Counted from the stretch's first letter, positions 7,801 through 17,786 are shown. The stretch: DNA of 64,000 bases from Bacillota bacterium (GCA_017577485.1 PKRI01000001.1:62001-126000); one strand, 5' to 3'. Numbers and translations are program-made. The notes: generated by a model from the letters alone, not told the origin.

Positions 7801-7806
7801 ATTATA
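7801..7806 (-). promoter_or_regulatory. candidate -10 element upstream of rng-rplU
   Basis: A consensus TATAAT lies about 95 bp upstream of the RNase E/G start in the 131-bp gap after spoIVFB. No good -35 is seen at 16-18 bp, so this is only a candidate. Confidence 0.4.
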
Positions 7807-7838
7807 ACGGTCCCGCGGGGCGCGGGCGAATCCCACGC

Positions 7839-8714
7839 TCACGACGCCAGCAGGTCGTCCAGGGTGGCGTCGAAGCGCCCCTCCAGGGCAGCCTGCACCA
7901 GCCTGGCCTCGCTGAGCCGGCCGTAGGGCACCAGGCTCGAGTCCACCACCCACACGAAGTGATAGGCGCCGCCGGTCAAATGCCGCAGCACCGCGCCCAC
8001 GGTGACGTCGCCCCGGGCCACCAGGCCCGCCGCCGGCAGCACGCCGGCCTGGGCCAGGCGCTCGGGCCGCTGCCACAGGGGCCGCAGGTGCCCCACCACG
8101 GCGGCGGCCCGCTCCCGGCGGGCGCCGGCGGCCACGAAGAACGCCAGCACCGGCAGGGTGGGCAGGGGGATGCGCAGGGCGGCGGCCACCAGCGCCGCCA
8201 GCACCATGCCGGCGGCCACCACGTAGCCCCAGGCCGCCAGGCGCCCCAGGGCCTCCAGGTCGCCCCAGCGCCGCCGCAGGGCGGCGTGGACGATGCGGCC
8301 GCCGTCCAGGGGCAGGGCCGGAACCAGGTTCAGCAGGGCGATGGCCAGGTTGACCTGGAGGAAAAAATCGGACAGCGGCGGCCGGATCCAGCCTGCCGCC
8401 GACAGCAGGTGGCCCGCGGCCACCAGCAGCAGGTTGTTCATGGGCCCCGCCAGGGCCGTGACGGCCACCGCGGCGGGCTCCACGGTGTAGAGGTTGTCGG
8501 TCTCGGCCACGCCGCCGAAAGGCAGCAGTTCGATGCGGCGGAAGCCGATGCCGAAACCCGTGCCCACCACCAGGTGCGCCGCCTCGTGGGTCAACAGGGC
8601 GCCCAGCAGGATCAGCGCCTCGGCCGCCTGCCCGGCGGCGGCCAGCAGGGCCAGCAGCAGGGCGAACCAGCCGTTGAGCCGCAGTTCACAGCCGAAGACC
8701 TGGGCCAGCCGCAT
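7839..8714 (-). CDS. spoIVFB: SpoIVFB-like M50 site-2 intramembrane metalloprotease
   Basis: SpoIVFB cuts pro-sigma-K inside the membrane during sporulation. The 291-residue protein has several hydrophobic segments. The zinc site is THEAAH (His43, Glu44, His47) in an early transmembrane segment, and the second motif is NLVPALPLDGGR with Asp137. A GPMNN motif lies between them, as in SpoIVFB. The C-terminal 80 residues resemble a CBS domain, which in SpoIVFB binds ATP. The gene follows spoIVFA by 18 bp and precedes the rplU block, the same order as in B. subtilis. Function in sporulation is inferred from family and context. Confidence 0.85.
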   Translation of the reverse strand: MRLAQVFGCELRLNGWFALLLALLAAAGQAAEALILLGALLTHEAAHLVVGTGFGIGFRRIELLPFGGVAETDNLYTVEPAAVAVTALAGPMNNLLLVAAGHLLSAAGWIRPPLSDFFLQVNLAIALLNLVPALPLDGGRIVHAALRRRWGDLEALGRLAAWGYVVAAGMVLAALVAAALRIPLPTLPVLAFFVAAGARRERAAAVVGHLRPLWQRPERLAQAGVLPAAGLVARGDVTVGAVLRHLTGGAYHFVWVVDSSLVPYGRLSEARLVQAALEGRFDATLDDLLAS

Positions 8715-8732
8715 GAGGAGGGAACCCGCCGT

Positions 8733-9545
8733 TCACCAGGAACCCTCGTCGCGCCGCAGTTTGGGCTCGGGATCCACGGGGCTGCCGTCGCGCCGGATCT
8801 CGAAGTGCAGGCTGGGCTCTGCGCCGTGGGCCGGCTCGCCCACCACCGCGATGACGTCGCCGGCCTGCACCGGGTCGCCGGCCGCCACGTAGGCCTCCTG
8901 CAGGTTCAGGTAGCGGGAGGTCCAGCCCCCGCCGTGGTCGATCTCCACCCCCACCCCGCCGCCGGCCTCGGTCCACACCCGCCTCACGGTGCCCGCGGCC
9001 GCCGCCACCGCCGGCGCTCCCGGCTCGGCTGCGATGTCCAGTCCCTCGTGAAGGACGGCCTCGCCGTCCGGGCCCTCGGTCCAGCCGTAACCGGCCAGGG
9101 CCGTGCCGGCGGCGGGCCAGACCCACGCCTGCGGCCCCGCCTCCGGAACCGCGGCGGGCAGGGCGCCGCCGCCCCCGCTCCCGTCCCTGTCGACGGCCCC
9201 GGCCAGCCAGGCCCGCCCCTGCTGGACCGCGTCCCGGATGGCCAGGGCGGCCTGCTCCAGGTCCACGTCCCGGGTGAGCAGGGCAGCCACCTGGCCCTGC
9301 AGGCGGGTCCCGAGATCGTAGGGCAGGCGGAAGGCCGCCGCCGCCAGGACGACGACGGCGGCCGCGTAGAGGCACTGGCGCAGCAGCCGCACGGGAATCC
9401 GGGCGGGCAGCAGGACCCCGGGAGCCGGTGAACGCCGCCGCCGGGAGATGGTGCGGGCGGCGACGTCAAGATCGTAGTCGTCCCGCCACGTGCGCGGCGC
9501 GCCGCTCCCCCGCATCCCGCCGCCGGAAGGCCCCTCCACCGACAT
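8733..9545 (-). CDS. spoIVFA: SpoIVFA-like membrane-anchored M23-fold protein
   Basis: SpoIVFA anchors and inhibits SpoIVFB in the outer forespore membrane. The protein has a basic cytoplasmic N-terminus, one membrane segment (about 58-75), and a C-terminal LytM/M23 fold (about 145-265). The first metal motif is present as HEGLDIA. The second reads SLHFEIR, that is H-F-E rather than the H-x-H of active LytM peptidases, as expected for the degenerate SpoIVFA fold. Pairing with spoIVFB 18 bp downstream supports the role. An active M23 endopeptidase is the alternative but fits less well. Confidence 0.8.
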   Translation of the reverse strand: MSVEGPSGGGMRGSGAPRTWRDDYDLDVAARTISRRRRSPAPGVLLPARIPVRLLRQCLYAAAVVVLAAAAFRLPYDLGTRLQGQVAALLTRDVDLEQAALAIRDAVQQGRAWLAGAVDRDGSGGGGALPAAVPEAGPQAWVWPAAGTALAGYGWTEGPDGEAVLHEGLDIAAEPGAPAVAAAAGTVRRVWTEAGGGVGVEIDHGGGWTSRYLNLQEAYVAAGDPVQAGDVIAVVGEPAHGAEPSLHFEIRRDGSPVDPEPKLRRDEGSW

Positions 9546-9564
9546 CCGCCCCCGTTCCAGGCAG

Positions 9565-9595
9565 ATGTATATGGAGCGGGACCGGCGCCTATGAC
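9565..9595 (-). promoter_or_regulatory. possible sigma-E type promoter of spoIVFAB
   Basis: CATATACAT (9573-9565) matches the sigma-E -10 pattern CATAnAnT, and GTCATAG (9595-9589), separated by 15 bp, resembles its -35. The position, 20-50 bp before the spoIVFA start, suits. The spoIVF operon is sigma-E-dependent in B. subtilis. The motif match here is only moderate. Confidence 0.35.
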
Positions 9596-9650
9596 GCCTT
9601 GTCCGGGCGCGGCGTCCCGCACGGGCCGCGACACCGCCTCCCGTACGGCC

Positions 9651-10817
9651 TCAGGAGCCGAACAGCAGCTTGTGCCGCCGCATGTGGACGTTGAGGACCA
9701 GGCCGATGCCCAGGCAGTTGGTCAGCAGCGCGGAACCGCCGTAGGAGACGAAGGGCAGCGGCAGGCCGGTGACCGGCATCAGGCCGATGGTCATGCCCAC
9801 GTTGACCACCACGTGGAAGGCCAGCATGGAGCCCACGCCCGACGCGATCAGGAAGCCAAAGGCGTCCTTGGCCTGCGCCGCCAGGTGGAAAATGCGGGCC
9901 AGCGCGGCGAAGATCAGCAGCAGCAGCAGGGTGGCGCCCACGAAACCCAGTTCCTCGCCCACCACCGAGAAGACGAAGTCGGTGTGCCGCTCCGGCAGGT
10001 AGCGCAGGCCGATCTGCTCCCCCTGGAACAGCCCCCGGCCCCACAGCCGGCCCGAGCCGATGGCGTACTGGGACTGGAGGATCTGGTAGCCGGCGCCCCA
10101 GGGATCCGAACCGGGGTTCAGGAAGATGATCAGCCGCTGGATCTGGCCCTGGGTCAGCGGGATGGGCGCGTCGAAATAGAGTTTCGACACCACCGCGGCC
10201 AGGCCGGCGGCCAGGCCGCCCACCACCAGCACCAGGAAGCGGGTCACCGGCATGCCCGCCATGAACAGCATGCCCACCAGGATGCCCAGCAGCACCAGCG
10301 CCGTGCCCAGGTCCGGCTGCATCAGGATGAGGACCAGGGGCGGCGCCAGGTAGGCCAGGGTGACCAGCACGTCGCGCCAGGACCCGGCGCCTTCTTCGTT
10401 GCGGGAAAGGACCGCCGCCAGCAGGATGATCAGCGTGAGCTTACCCACCTCGGCCGGCTGGAAGCGGAAAGGACCCATCCCCAGCCAGCTGCGGGCGTTG
10501 TTGACCTTGTCGCCTACAAACAGGACCAGTACCAGCAGGCCCAGCGTGACCCCGTACAGCACGTTGGTCCAGCGGGCCAGCGCGCGGTAGTCGAACAGCA
10601 GGCTCAGGGCGCCCGCCGCGATGCCGGCCAGGGCCCACACCGCCTGGCGCTGGATGTAAGACCACGACGACGGGTTGAGCCAGCGGCCCAGGTCCAGCAG
10701 GCCCGACAGCGGCGTGCGGGTGGCGCTGGCGATGACCACCAGGCCCACCGCCACCAGCAGCAGGATCAGCAGCGGCAGCCAGATGTCCAGGTGCTTCAGC
10801 AGCCGGCGCTCCAGCAC
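9651..10817 (-). CDS. rodA: SEDS-family peptidoglycan polymerase RodA
   Basis: RodA polymerises glycan strands from lipid II as part of the elongation machinery with its partner PBP2. The 388 residues are almost entirely hydrophobic with around ten membrane segments. Characteristic SEDS motifs are visible: GPFRFQPAEVGKLTLII, LMQPDLGTALV, and the C-terminal GLPLPFVSYGGSALLTNC. GTG start at 10817, three bases after the minE stop. Its partner mrdA lies four genes upstream in the same run, with mreBCD, supporting RodA over FtsW or SpoVE. Confidence 0.92.
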   Translation of the reverse strand: MLERRLLKHLDIWLPLLILLLVAVGLVVIASATRTPLSGLLDLGRWLNPSSWSYIQRQAVWALAGIAAGALSLLFDYRALARWTNVLYGVTLGLLVLVLFVGDKVNNARSWLGMGPFRFQPAEVGKLTLIILLAAVLSRNEEGAGSWRDVLVTLAYLAPPLVLILMQPDLGTALVLLGILVGMLFMAGMPVTRFLVLVVGGLAAGLAAVVSKLYFDAPIPLTQGQIQRLIIFLNPGSDPWGAGYQILQSQYAIGSGRLWGRGLFQGEQIGLRYLPERHTDFVFSVVGEELGFVGATLLLLLIFAALARIFHLAAQAKDAFGFLIASGVGSMLAFHVVVNVGMTIGLMPVTGLPLPFVSYGGSALLTNCLGIGLVLNVHMRRHKLLFGS

Positions 10818-10820
10818 GTC

Positions 10821-11096
10821 TCAGCCCCGGCCTCCGGCGCCGCGCTTGAACCCCCGGACCGGGATGCTGGCCACCAGCGCCAGGGACTGGCCCTGGCGGC
10901 GCAGGTCCACCTGGATCCCCCGGCGGTCCATGTCCACCAGCGGCGACAGGGACTGGACCAGCGCGTCGCGCACCTGCTCCAGCAATTCGGGATTGGCGCC
11001 GGCCCGGTCGTGCATCAGCACCACGCGCAGGCGCTCGCGGGCCACGTCTTTGCTGCCGGCCTGCCGCCGGCGCAGGCCTCCCAGCAGGCTGAACAC
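10821..11096 (-). CDS. minE: cell division topological specificity factor MinE
   Basis: MinE stimulates the MinD ATPase and drives pole-to-pole oscillation that keeps the division septum at midcell. The 91-residue protein contains SKDVARERLRVVLMHDRAG, which matches the MinE anti-MinCD helix region (typically S-xx-A-KeRLkiiLaHdR), then a C-terminal dimerisation part with LSPLVDMDRRGIQVDLRRQG. GTG start with GGGGAGG eight bases upstream. It follows minD by 21 bp. B. subtilis lacks MinE and uses DivIVA/MinJ, so this Gram-negative-like Min set in a spore former is noteworthy but known in Clostridia. Confidence 0.9.
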   Translation of the reverse strand: MFSLLGGLRRRQAGSKDVARERLRVVLMHDRAGANPELLEQVRDALVQSLSPLVDMDRRGIQVDLRRQGQSLALVASIPVRGFKRGAGGRG

Positions 11097-11117
11097 GGCG
11101 CTTGACCTCCCCGGGGG

Positions 11118-11912
11118 TTAACCTCCGAAAATCCTGCGCAGCCGGCCCAGCAGGCCGCCGTTGGCGGACTGCAGGTCCAGGAACGGCACGTCCTCGCCCA
11201 TCAACCGGGCGGCGATGTTGCGGTACGCGCGGCCGGCCAGGGACGAGTTCTGGAGGACCGCCGGCTCGCCCCGGTTGGTGGACACCACGATGTGCTCATC
11301 CTCGGGCACCACGCCCACCAGGTCAATGGCCAGGATCTCGAGGATGTCGTTGATGTCCATCATGTCGCCGCGGCTGACCATGGCGGGACGGATCCGGTTG
11401 ATGACCAGCCGGGGCGCGTGGAACTCCTGGGCTTCCAGCAGGCCGATGATGCGGTCGGCGTCGCGGACCGCCGAGACCTCGGGCGTCGTCACCACCACCG
11501 CCTCGTCGGCGCCCGCCACGGCGTTCTGGAAGCCCTGCTCGATGCCGGCCGGCGAGTCGATCAGCACCACGTCGAAGGATTCCTTGAGTTCGGCCACCAG
11601 GGCGCGCATCTGGTCGGGGCTGACGGCGGTCTTGTCGCGGGTCTGGGCCGCCGGCAGCAGGAACAGGTTCTCGCAGCGCTTGTCCCGGATCAGGGCCTGG
11701 CGCAGGCGGCAGAAGCCCTCCACCACGTCCACGAGATCGTAGACGATGCGGTTCTCCAGGCCCAGCAGCACGTCCAGGTTCCGCAGGCCGATGTCGGCGT
11801 CCACCAGCGCCACGCGGGCGCCCCGCTGCGCCAGGGCCATGCCCAGGTTGGCGGTGGTGGTCGTCTTGCCCACGCCGCCCTTGCCCGACGTGATGACGAT
11901 GCTTTTACCCAA
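11118..11912 (-). CDS. minD: septum site-determining ATPase MinD
   Basis: MinD binds membrane in its ATP form and recruits MinC. It begins GKSIVITSGKGGVGKTTT with the deviant Walker A KGGVGKT at 11-17. ALVDADIGLRNLDVLLG and VVLIDSPAGIEQGF follow, all diagnostic. The C-terminal LLGRLRRIFGG is the amphipathic membrane-targeting helix. I place the start at TTG 11912, because GGGGGGAG precedes it and the first conserved residue is two codons later. The coding region overlaps the end of minC by eight bases. Length is 264 residues, normal for the family. Confidence 0.95.
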   Translation of the reverse strand: MGKSIVITSGKGGVGKTTTTANLGMALAQRGARVALVDADIGLRNLDVLLGLENRIVYDLVDVVEGFCRLRQALIRDKRCENLFLLPAAQTRDKTAVSPDQMRALVAELKESFDVVLIDSPAGIEQGFQNAVAGADEAVVVTTPEVSAVRDADRIIGLLEAQEFHAPRLVINRIRPAMVSRGDMMDINDILEILAIDLVGVVPEDEHIVVSTNRGEPAVLQNSSLAGRAYRNIAARLMGEDVPFLDLQSANGGLLGRLRRIFGG

Positions 11913-12675
11913 TGGGCTCCCCCCTGTCTGATCCGGGCTCCCGTGCCGGCCGGCGCCGCCGCCCGGCCAGCGGTTCCACCACGATGGTACCGTCCAGCAC
12001 GCGGGCCACCTCGGGCCGCAGGCTGCGGCCCGGAGGCTGATCCGGCCGGCGGCCGATGCAGGGGCCGATCCGGATCTGGACCGGCTCCAGCCGGAGCGCG
12101 ATGACCTGGGCGTCGATCCGTCCCCGGGCCCCGGCGTGGGCCATGCCCCGCAGGCTGCCCAGGACCACCACGTCGCCGGTGGCGATGACCTCGGCACCGG
12201 GGTTCACGTCGCCGATGATGACGATGCTGCCGTCGCAGGTGACGCGCTGCCCCGAACGCACCGTCCGCCGCAGGATGACGGCCTCGGACCGTCCAACCGC
12301 CGGCCGGTCCCGGCGGCCGGCAGCCGGTTCTGCCGGGGCTGCCGGCGGGAAGCCGCCGTCTCGGAGCGAGGCCGGCGCGCCGCCGTCACCGGCGCCGTCT
12401 TCCCGCAGGATGTCGTCGGCCTCGCCGTTGACGATCTGCAGGACCCGCGGCCCCAACTCCCGCCGGATCAGGGCCTCCAGGTCCAGCAACTGGTCGGTTC
12501 CAAGCACGCGGGAGCCGACGTCAATGATCAGGTTGGGTCCCGCGAACGCATGGGCTTCTTCGTCGAGCAACCGGGCCAAGGCAGCGAGCAGTTCGTCGAA
12601 GGAGGCAGCGGCGTCGAACTCGACCAGGGTCCCGTCCCGCAGCGGATGGCGCCGGACACAGGTCTGAGCCTGCAC
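11905..12675 (-). CDS. minC: septum site-determining protein MinC
   Basis: MinC blocks FtsZ polymerisation away from midcell. Residues 1-105 match the MinC N-terminal FtsZ-interaction domain (PNLIIDVGSRVLG...). A linker rich in Gly/Ala/Pro follows. The C-terminal beta-helix domain (about 145-235) has the repeat RSGQRVTCDGSIVIIGDVNPG and LGSLRGMAHAGARG, typical of MinC. The GTG start directly abuts the TAG of mrdA with no gap. minC-minD-minE are in one run and should be translationally coupled. Confidence 0.93.
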   Translation of the reverse strand: MQAQTCVRRHPLRDGTLVEFDAAASFDELLAALARLLDEEAHAFAGPNLIIDVGSRVLGTDQLLDLEALIRRELGPRVLQIVNGEADDILREDGAGDGGAPASLRDGGFPPAAPAEPAAGRRDRPAVGRSEAVILRRTVRSGQRVTCDGSIVIIGDVNPGAEVIATGDVVVLGSLRGMAHAGARGRIDAQVIALRLEPVQIRIGPCIGRRPDQPPGRSLRPEVARVLDGTIVVEPLAGRRRRPAREPGSDRGEPIG

Positions 12676-14574
12676 CTACCCGCCCTCCTCTGACGTGTGC
12701 CCTGTGCCCGCACTAGTTCGTTCGGCGGCCGACCAGTCCCTTCCGTCATCCAGGGGGCTGGGCTGCAGGCCGAAGTAGACGTCGTAAAAGCGGCGGGCCA
12801 CCGGCCCGGCGCCCGAACTGCCGCCGCCGCCGGCCTCGACGATGACCGCCACGGCGATCTCCGGGTCTTCCGCCGGGGCGAAGGACGCGAACCAGGCGTA
12901 GTTCCAGGCCGACGAGTAGCCGGCCCGCTCCGCCGTGCCCGTCTTGCCGGCCACGGTGTAGGGCGCGTCGGCGAAGCGCGAATAGGCGGTGCCGCAGTAG
13001 CCGCTGCGGCAGGTGGTGACGCCCACCATGCTGTCGATGAGCCGGTCCCAGACGGCCTCGGGCAGTTCCACGCGGCCCAGCACCTCGGGTTCGGCCTGGT
13101 AGATGACGCTGCCGTCGGGATCCAGCACCGCGTCCACCAGGTAGGGACGGTGGCGCACCCCGTGGTTGGCCACGGTGGCCATCAGCGAGGCGATCTGGAT
13201 GGGCGTGTAGAGGTGCTCGCCCTGGCCGATGGCCGTGTTCAGGGGGTCGGTCCCGTGGGGGAAGCGGCTGGCCACCTCGCCGGCCACGTCCCGCAGGCCG
13301 CTGGTGCCGTCCAGCCCCAGGGCCGAGGCCGTTTGGCCCATGCGCTCGGTGCCCAGGCGCAGCCCCATGGTCCAGAAGTAGGTATTGCACGACCGGGCCA
13401 GGGCTTCTTCCAGGTCCACGTGGCCGTGGGCAGCGTTGTCGCGGTAGACCCGGCGGCCGTAGCTGAGGTATCCGGGGCAGGTCAGGGCCAGGCTGCCCAG
13501 GCCGTTCTCCAGCCCCGCCAGCGCCGTCACCACCTTGAAGACGGAGCCCGGCGGGTAGCGGCTCTGGATGGCCCGGTTGAGGAAGACGCCCTCCTCGATG
13601 TAGCCCTGGATGACCTGGTCCACCTCCTGGCGGCGATCGGTGCCCCGCCGCAGGAAGGGCTGCAGGCTGAAGACGTTGGGGTCGAAATCGGGCACGGAAG
13701 CCATGGCCTTGATGCCGCCGGTCCTGACGTCGATGGCCACCAGCGCCGCCGCCGGCGCCGGGCAGGGGCAGTTGCCCGTGCGGGCTTCCCGCAGGGCGGC
13801 CATGTGCTCCCGCAGCGCCTGCTCCGCCGCCGCCTGCAGGCGGGCGTCCAGGGTGAGCCGCAGCGTGTCGCCCTGGCGAGGGGGTTCGCTCTCCCGCACG
13901 CCCACCAGGCGGCCGGCCACGTCCACCTCCACCAGAAGCCGGCCGCTGATGCCGGCCAGCCCCACGACGCCCGAATCGGCCAGGTATTCCGGCGGCTGGT
14001 CGAAGGTCCGCTCCAGTCCCGACGCCCCCTGGACCGTCCACTGGCCCAACTGGCGCACGTAGCCCAGCACGTGGGAGGCCAGAGAGCCCTCCGGGTAGAC
14101 CCGCAGCGGCAGCGCCTCCACCACCACGCCGGGCAGCCGCATCCGGTTTTCCTCCAGCAGCGTGTGCTGCTGGGGCGTCAGGTCCACCCGCAGCCGTGCG
14201 GGCTGGAAAGGATACAGCTGCAGTTCCGCCAGGGCGCCGTCGATCTCGTCGTCGGTGACCCCCAGGATCTCCTTCAGAAGCCGCCGGGCCTCGTCGGGCA
14301 GGGGCCGGCCCGTGTACACCAGCGACGCCGTGTAGGCCGGCCGCGACGTGGCCAGCACCCGGCCCCCGGCATCGAGGATGTCGCCCCGGGCCGGGATCAG
14401 GTCCAGGGGGCGCACCCGCTGCTGCTGGGCGTACAGGGCGTAGCGATCGCCGTGCAGGATCTGCATGTATCCCAGGCGCAGCACCATGACCAGCGTCACC
14501 ACCGCCAGCACGGCGATGGCCGCGCGGCTGCGGCGCTCCCGCTGCTCCCGCCGTTCCGGGTCCTCGCCGGTCAC
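12676..14574 (-). CDS. mrdA: penicillin-binding protein 2 (elongasome transpeptidase)
   Basis: This class B PBP cross-links peptidoglycan during side-wall growth together with RodA. A single membrane segment (about 18-38) precedes the dimerisation domain. The transpeptidase domain carries the three catalytic motifs: S344-V-F-K347 (PPGSVFK), S395-C-N397 and K544-T-G-T (AGKTGTAE). At 632 residues it is the normal PBP2 size. GTG start overlapping the mreD stop by four bases. Position between mreD and minC and near rodA supports PBP2 rather than PBP3 or SpoVD. Confidence 0.93.
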   Translation of the reverse strand: MTGEDPERREQRERRSRAAIAVLAVVTLVMVLRLGYMQILHGDRYALYAQQQRVRPLDLIPARGDILDAGGRVLATSRPAYTASLVYTGRPLPDEARRLLKEILGVTDDEIDGALAELQLYPFQPARLRVDLTPQQHTLLEENRMRLPGVVVEALPLRVYPEGSLASHVLGYVRQLGQWTVQGASGLERTFDQPPEYLADSGVVGLAGISGRLLVEVDVAGRLVGVRESEPPRQGDTLRLTLDARLQAAAEQALREHMAALREARTGNCPCPAPAAALVAIDVRTGGIKAMASVPDFDPNVFSLQPFLRRGTDRRQEVDQVIQGYIEEGVFLNRAIQSRYPPGSVFKVVTALAGLENGLGSLALTCPGYLSYGRRVYRDNAAHGHVDLEEALARSCNTYFWTMGLRLGTERMGQTASALGLDGTSGLRDVAGEVASRFPHGTDPLNTAIGQGEHLYTPIQIASLMATVANHGVRHRPYLVDAVLDPDGSVIYQAEPEVLGRVELPEAVWDRLIDSMVGVTTCRSGYCGTAYSRFADAPYTVAGKTGTAERAGYSSAWNYAWFASFAPAEDPEIAVAVIVEAGGGGSSGAGPVARRFYDVYFGLQPSPLDDGRDWSAAERTSAGTGHTSEEGG

Positions 14575-15113
14575 CGGCGCCCCCCTCCCCTGGCGGGCCA
14601 GCTGCCCGCCGCCCGGCCGGCCGGCTCCCCGGCCAGGTCCCGGGTCAGCCGGTACAGCGGCACGAACAGCACGCCCGCCGCCACCAGGTTGCCGGTGATG
14701 ATGGTGGGCAGCAGTTCGAAAACGTGGGCCAGCGGCACCACCACGCTGAACACCCGCAGGACCAGGGCGTGCAGCAGTTCCTGCCCCACCGTGGCCACCG
14801 CGGCCAGCAGCAGGGCGGCCGGAGCGTTCTCCCGGTATACGTGGCGGGCCAGTTCCCCGCCGGCGGCGCCGGCCGCGCCCTTGATCAGCAGGTGCAGGCC
14901 CACGAAGCGGCCGGTGACCACGTCCACCAGCAGGCCGCCCGCCAGGCCCATGACCAGGCCGTAGCGGGAGCCTCCGGTGAAGCCGGCCAGGACAGCCAGC
15001 ACCAGCAGCAGGTCCGGGCGGGCGGCGCCCGGCATCACCAGGGGCACCGCCACCACCTGCGCCAGCACCACCAGCAGGAGCACCAGGGTTGACAGCCAGG
15101 CCAGCCGGGTCAC
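14571..15113 (-). CDS. mreD: rod-shape determining membrane protein MreD
   Basis: MreD is a small polytopic membrane protein of the Rod complex. The 180 residues comprise about five hydrophobic segments with FTGGSRYGLVMGLAGGLLVDVVTGRFVGLH, which matches the MreD core (G-x-x-x-G-x-x-x-G-hh-x-D). The C-terminal Arg/Gly-rich tail is cytoplasmic. GTG start with GAGGTGA in the end of mreC. It is four bases from mreC and overlaps mrdA by four. Confidence 0.9.
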   Translation of the reverse strand: MTRLAWLSTLVLLLVVLAQVVAVPLVMPGAARPDLLLVLAVLAGFTGGSRYGLVMGLAGGLLVDVVTGRFVGLHLLIKGAAGAAGGELARHVYRENAPAALLLAAVATVGQELLHALVLRVFSVVVPLAHVFELLPTIITGNLVAAGVLFVPLYRLTRDLAGEPAGRAAGSWPARGGGRR

Positions 15114-15117
15114 GCCG

Positions 15118-15966
15118 TCACCTCAACTCCCAGGAACGCTGGACGGGCTGGACCACCAGCACCTCGAACAGGCGGTCGAAGTCGACGAAGGGCTGGACCA
15201 CCGCCTCCAGCACCAGGCCGGTCTCGTCGTAGCGCAGCTCGATGACCTCGCCCACGTCCAGATTGGGGGGGAACAGCCCGCCGTAGCCCGAGGTGACGAC
15301 GCGGTCGCCCACCTTCACGTCGGCATCGCGGTTGAAAAACCTGACCTCCAGGGTGCCGGACCGGGCGGGATCGCCCACGGCCACGCCGGCGTCGCCGCTG
15401 CGGGACACCAGGACGCCCACGCCGCTCTGGGGGTCGGTCAGCAGCAGCACCGTGGCGGTAAAGCGGGTGGTGCGGGTGATGCGCCCGACGACGCCGCGGG
15501 GCTCGATCACCACCATATCCACGGCGACGCCGTCGGCGGTCCCCACGTCCAGCAGGACCTCTTCCAGCCAGCGGTCGGGGTCGCGGCCGATGACGTTGGC
15601 GGCCGCCACGGCGCCAGGCTCTCGCTCCTTGAGCGCCAGCAGGGCGCGGATGCGGGAATACGACCGGTACCCCCGCTCCATCACGGCCTGCTGCTGCCGG
15701 TAGCGCTCCAGTTCCTGGCGGAGCCGCTGGTTTTCCTCGCGCAGGCGGGCCAGCTCGGCGATCTGCTGCCGGGCGCCGTCCACCACGGCCGCCACCTGGT
15801 GGGCCGCCCGGGTCACCGGCGCCAGGGCGTCCAGCAGCCAGTTCTCCACGACGGTGACGCGCTGGCGCTCGCGGGCGGTGAGCGTCATCAGCACCACCGC
15901 CACCACCAGGGTGGCCAGGGCAGCCATGGTCCGCCGGTTCAGCAGCCAGCGCAGCACCCGCGTCAC
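15118..15966 (-). CDS. mreC: rod-shape determining protein MreC
   Basis: MreC links cytoplasmic MreB to extracellular cell-wall enzymes and activates PBP2. One N-terminal membrane segment (about 10-28) is followed by a coiled coil (about 65-95, ARLREENQRLRQELERYRQQ) and a beta-sandwich domain with VIGRDPDRWLEEVLLDVGTADGV and VVTSGYGGLFPPNLDVGEV, both family signatures. 282 residues, GTG start. It lies 15 bp after mreB. Confidence 0.93.
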   Translation of the reverse strand: MTRVLRWLLNRRTMAALATLVVAVVLMTLTARERQRVTVVENWLLDALAPVTRAAHQVAAVVDGARQQIAELARLREENQRLRQELERYRQQQAVMERGYRSYSRIRALLALKEREPGAVAAANVIGRDPDRWLEEVLLDVGTADGVAVDMVVIEPRGVVGRITRTTRFTATVLLLTDPQSGVGVLVSRSGDAGVAVGDPARSGTLEVRFFNRDADVKVGDRVVTSGYGGLFPPNLDVGEVIELRYDETGLVLEAVVQPFVDFDRLFEVLVVQPVQRSWELR

Positions 15967-15981
15967 GCCCTCGGGCGGCGC

Positions 15982-17019
<1,038 letters not shown>

Positions 17020-17051
17020 GCTCCCGCGTCTCCCCTTCGGCGTCCAACACG

Positions 17052-17786
17052 TCAGGCGAACCAGGACTCGTACAGTTCCCGCAGGCTGACGTACCGCCGG
17101 TCTCCCAGGATGATGTGGTCGAGGACGTCGATTCCCACGATCCGGCCTGCCTCCACCAGCCTCCGGGTGGCCTCCAGGTCATCGGGGCTGGGCGTCGGGT
17201 CGCCGCTGGGATGGTTGTGGACCAGGATCAGCGCCGACGCCGCCCGCTGGATGGCCGGGCGGAAGACCTCCCGGGGGTGGACGACGGTCCCGTCCAGACC
17301 GCCGATAGACACGGTCTCCACCGCCAGCACGTGGCGGCGGGTGCTCAGCAGCACCGCCCGCAGGTGCTCCCTGCGGTAGTGCCGCATCTCCTCGTGCAGC
17401 AGCGCCGCCACTTCCGAGGCCCGGCGGATCCGTATGGGGCGCGGGCCCTCGGCGGCCACGCGGCGTCCCAGTTCCAGGGCCGCCACCACCCGCACGGCCT
17501 TGGCGGGCCCGATCCCGGGCACCTGGCACAACTCGTCGGGCCGCGCGGCGGCCAGTTCCCGCAGGCCGCTGGCCCCGGAGCGGTGGGCGTCGCCGGACTC
17601 GCGCCGGCGGGCCCACTGCAGCAGGCCCTGGGCCAGGGCCAGGGCCGATTGGGAAGTGGCGGCGTTGCCCGTCCCCAGCAGGATGGCCAGCAGCTCGCTG
17701 TTGGACAGCGCCGCCGGCCCCTGGTGCCACAGGCGCTCCCGGGGCCGCTCCCCTTCAGGCAGTTCCTTGATGGTAACGCCGGTCAC
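17052..17786 (-). CDS. radC: RadC-family JAB/MPN domain protein
   Basis: RadC proteins are putative metal-dependent JAB peptidase-fold proteins; the old DNA-repair assignment in E. coli is not supported. An N-terminal helix-hairpin-helix region (PGIGPAKAVRVVAALELG) precedes the JAB domain, whose metal motif is complete: VHNHPSGDPTPSPDD (H-x-H and downstream S-xx-D). Start at GTG 17786 with GGGAGGG upstream; longer in-frame sequence overlaps maf and is not conserved. Gene order maf-radC-mreB is the classical Bacillota one. Cellular function remains unknown. Confidence 0.9.
   Translation of the reverse strand: MTGVTIKELPEGERPRERLWHQGPAALSNSELLAILLGTGNAATSQSALALAQGLLQWARRRESGDAHRSGASGLRELAAARPDELCQVPGIGPAKAVRVVAALELGRRVAAEGPRPIRIRRASEVAALLHEEMRHYRREHLRAVLLSTRRHVLAVETVSIGGLDGTVVHPREVFRPAIQRAASALILVHNHPSGDPTPSPDDLEATRRLVEAGRIVGIDVLDHIILGDRRYVSLRELYESWFA

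Noticed and set aside
9651..10817. SEDS protein as SpoVE or FtsW
   Set aside because: It is in the mreBCD-mrdA run and lacks any division-cluster neighbours (murG, ftsQ, mraY), so RodA is the simplest reading.
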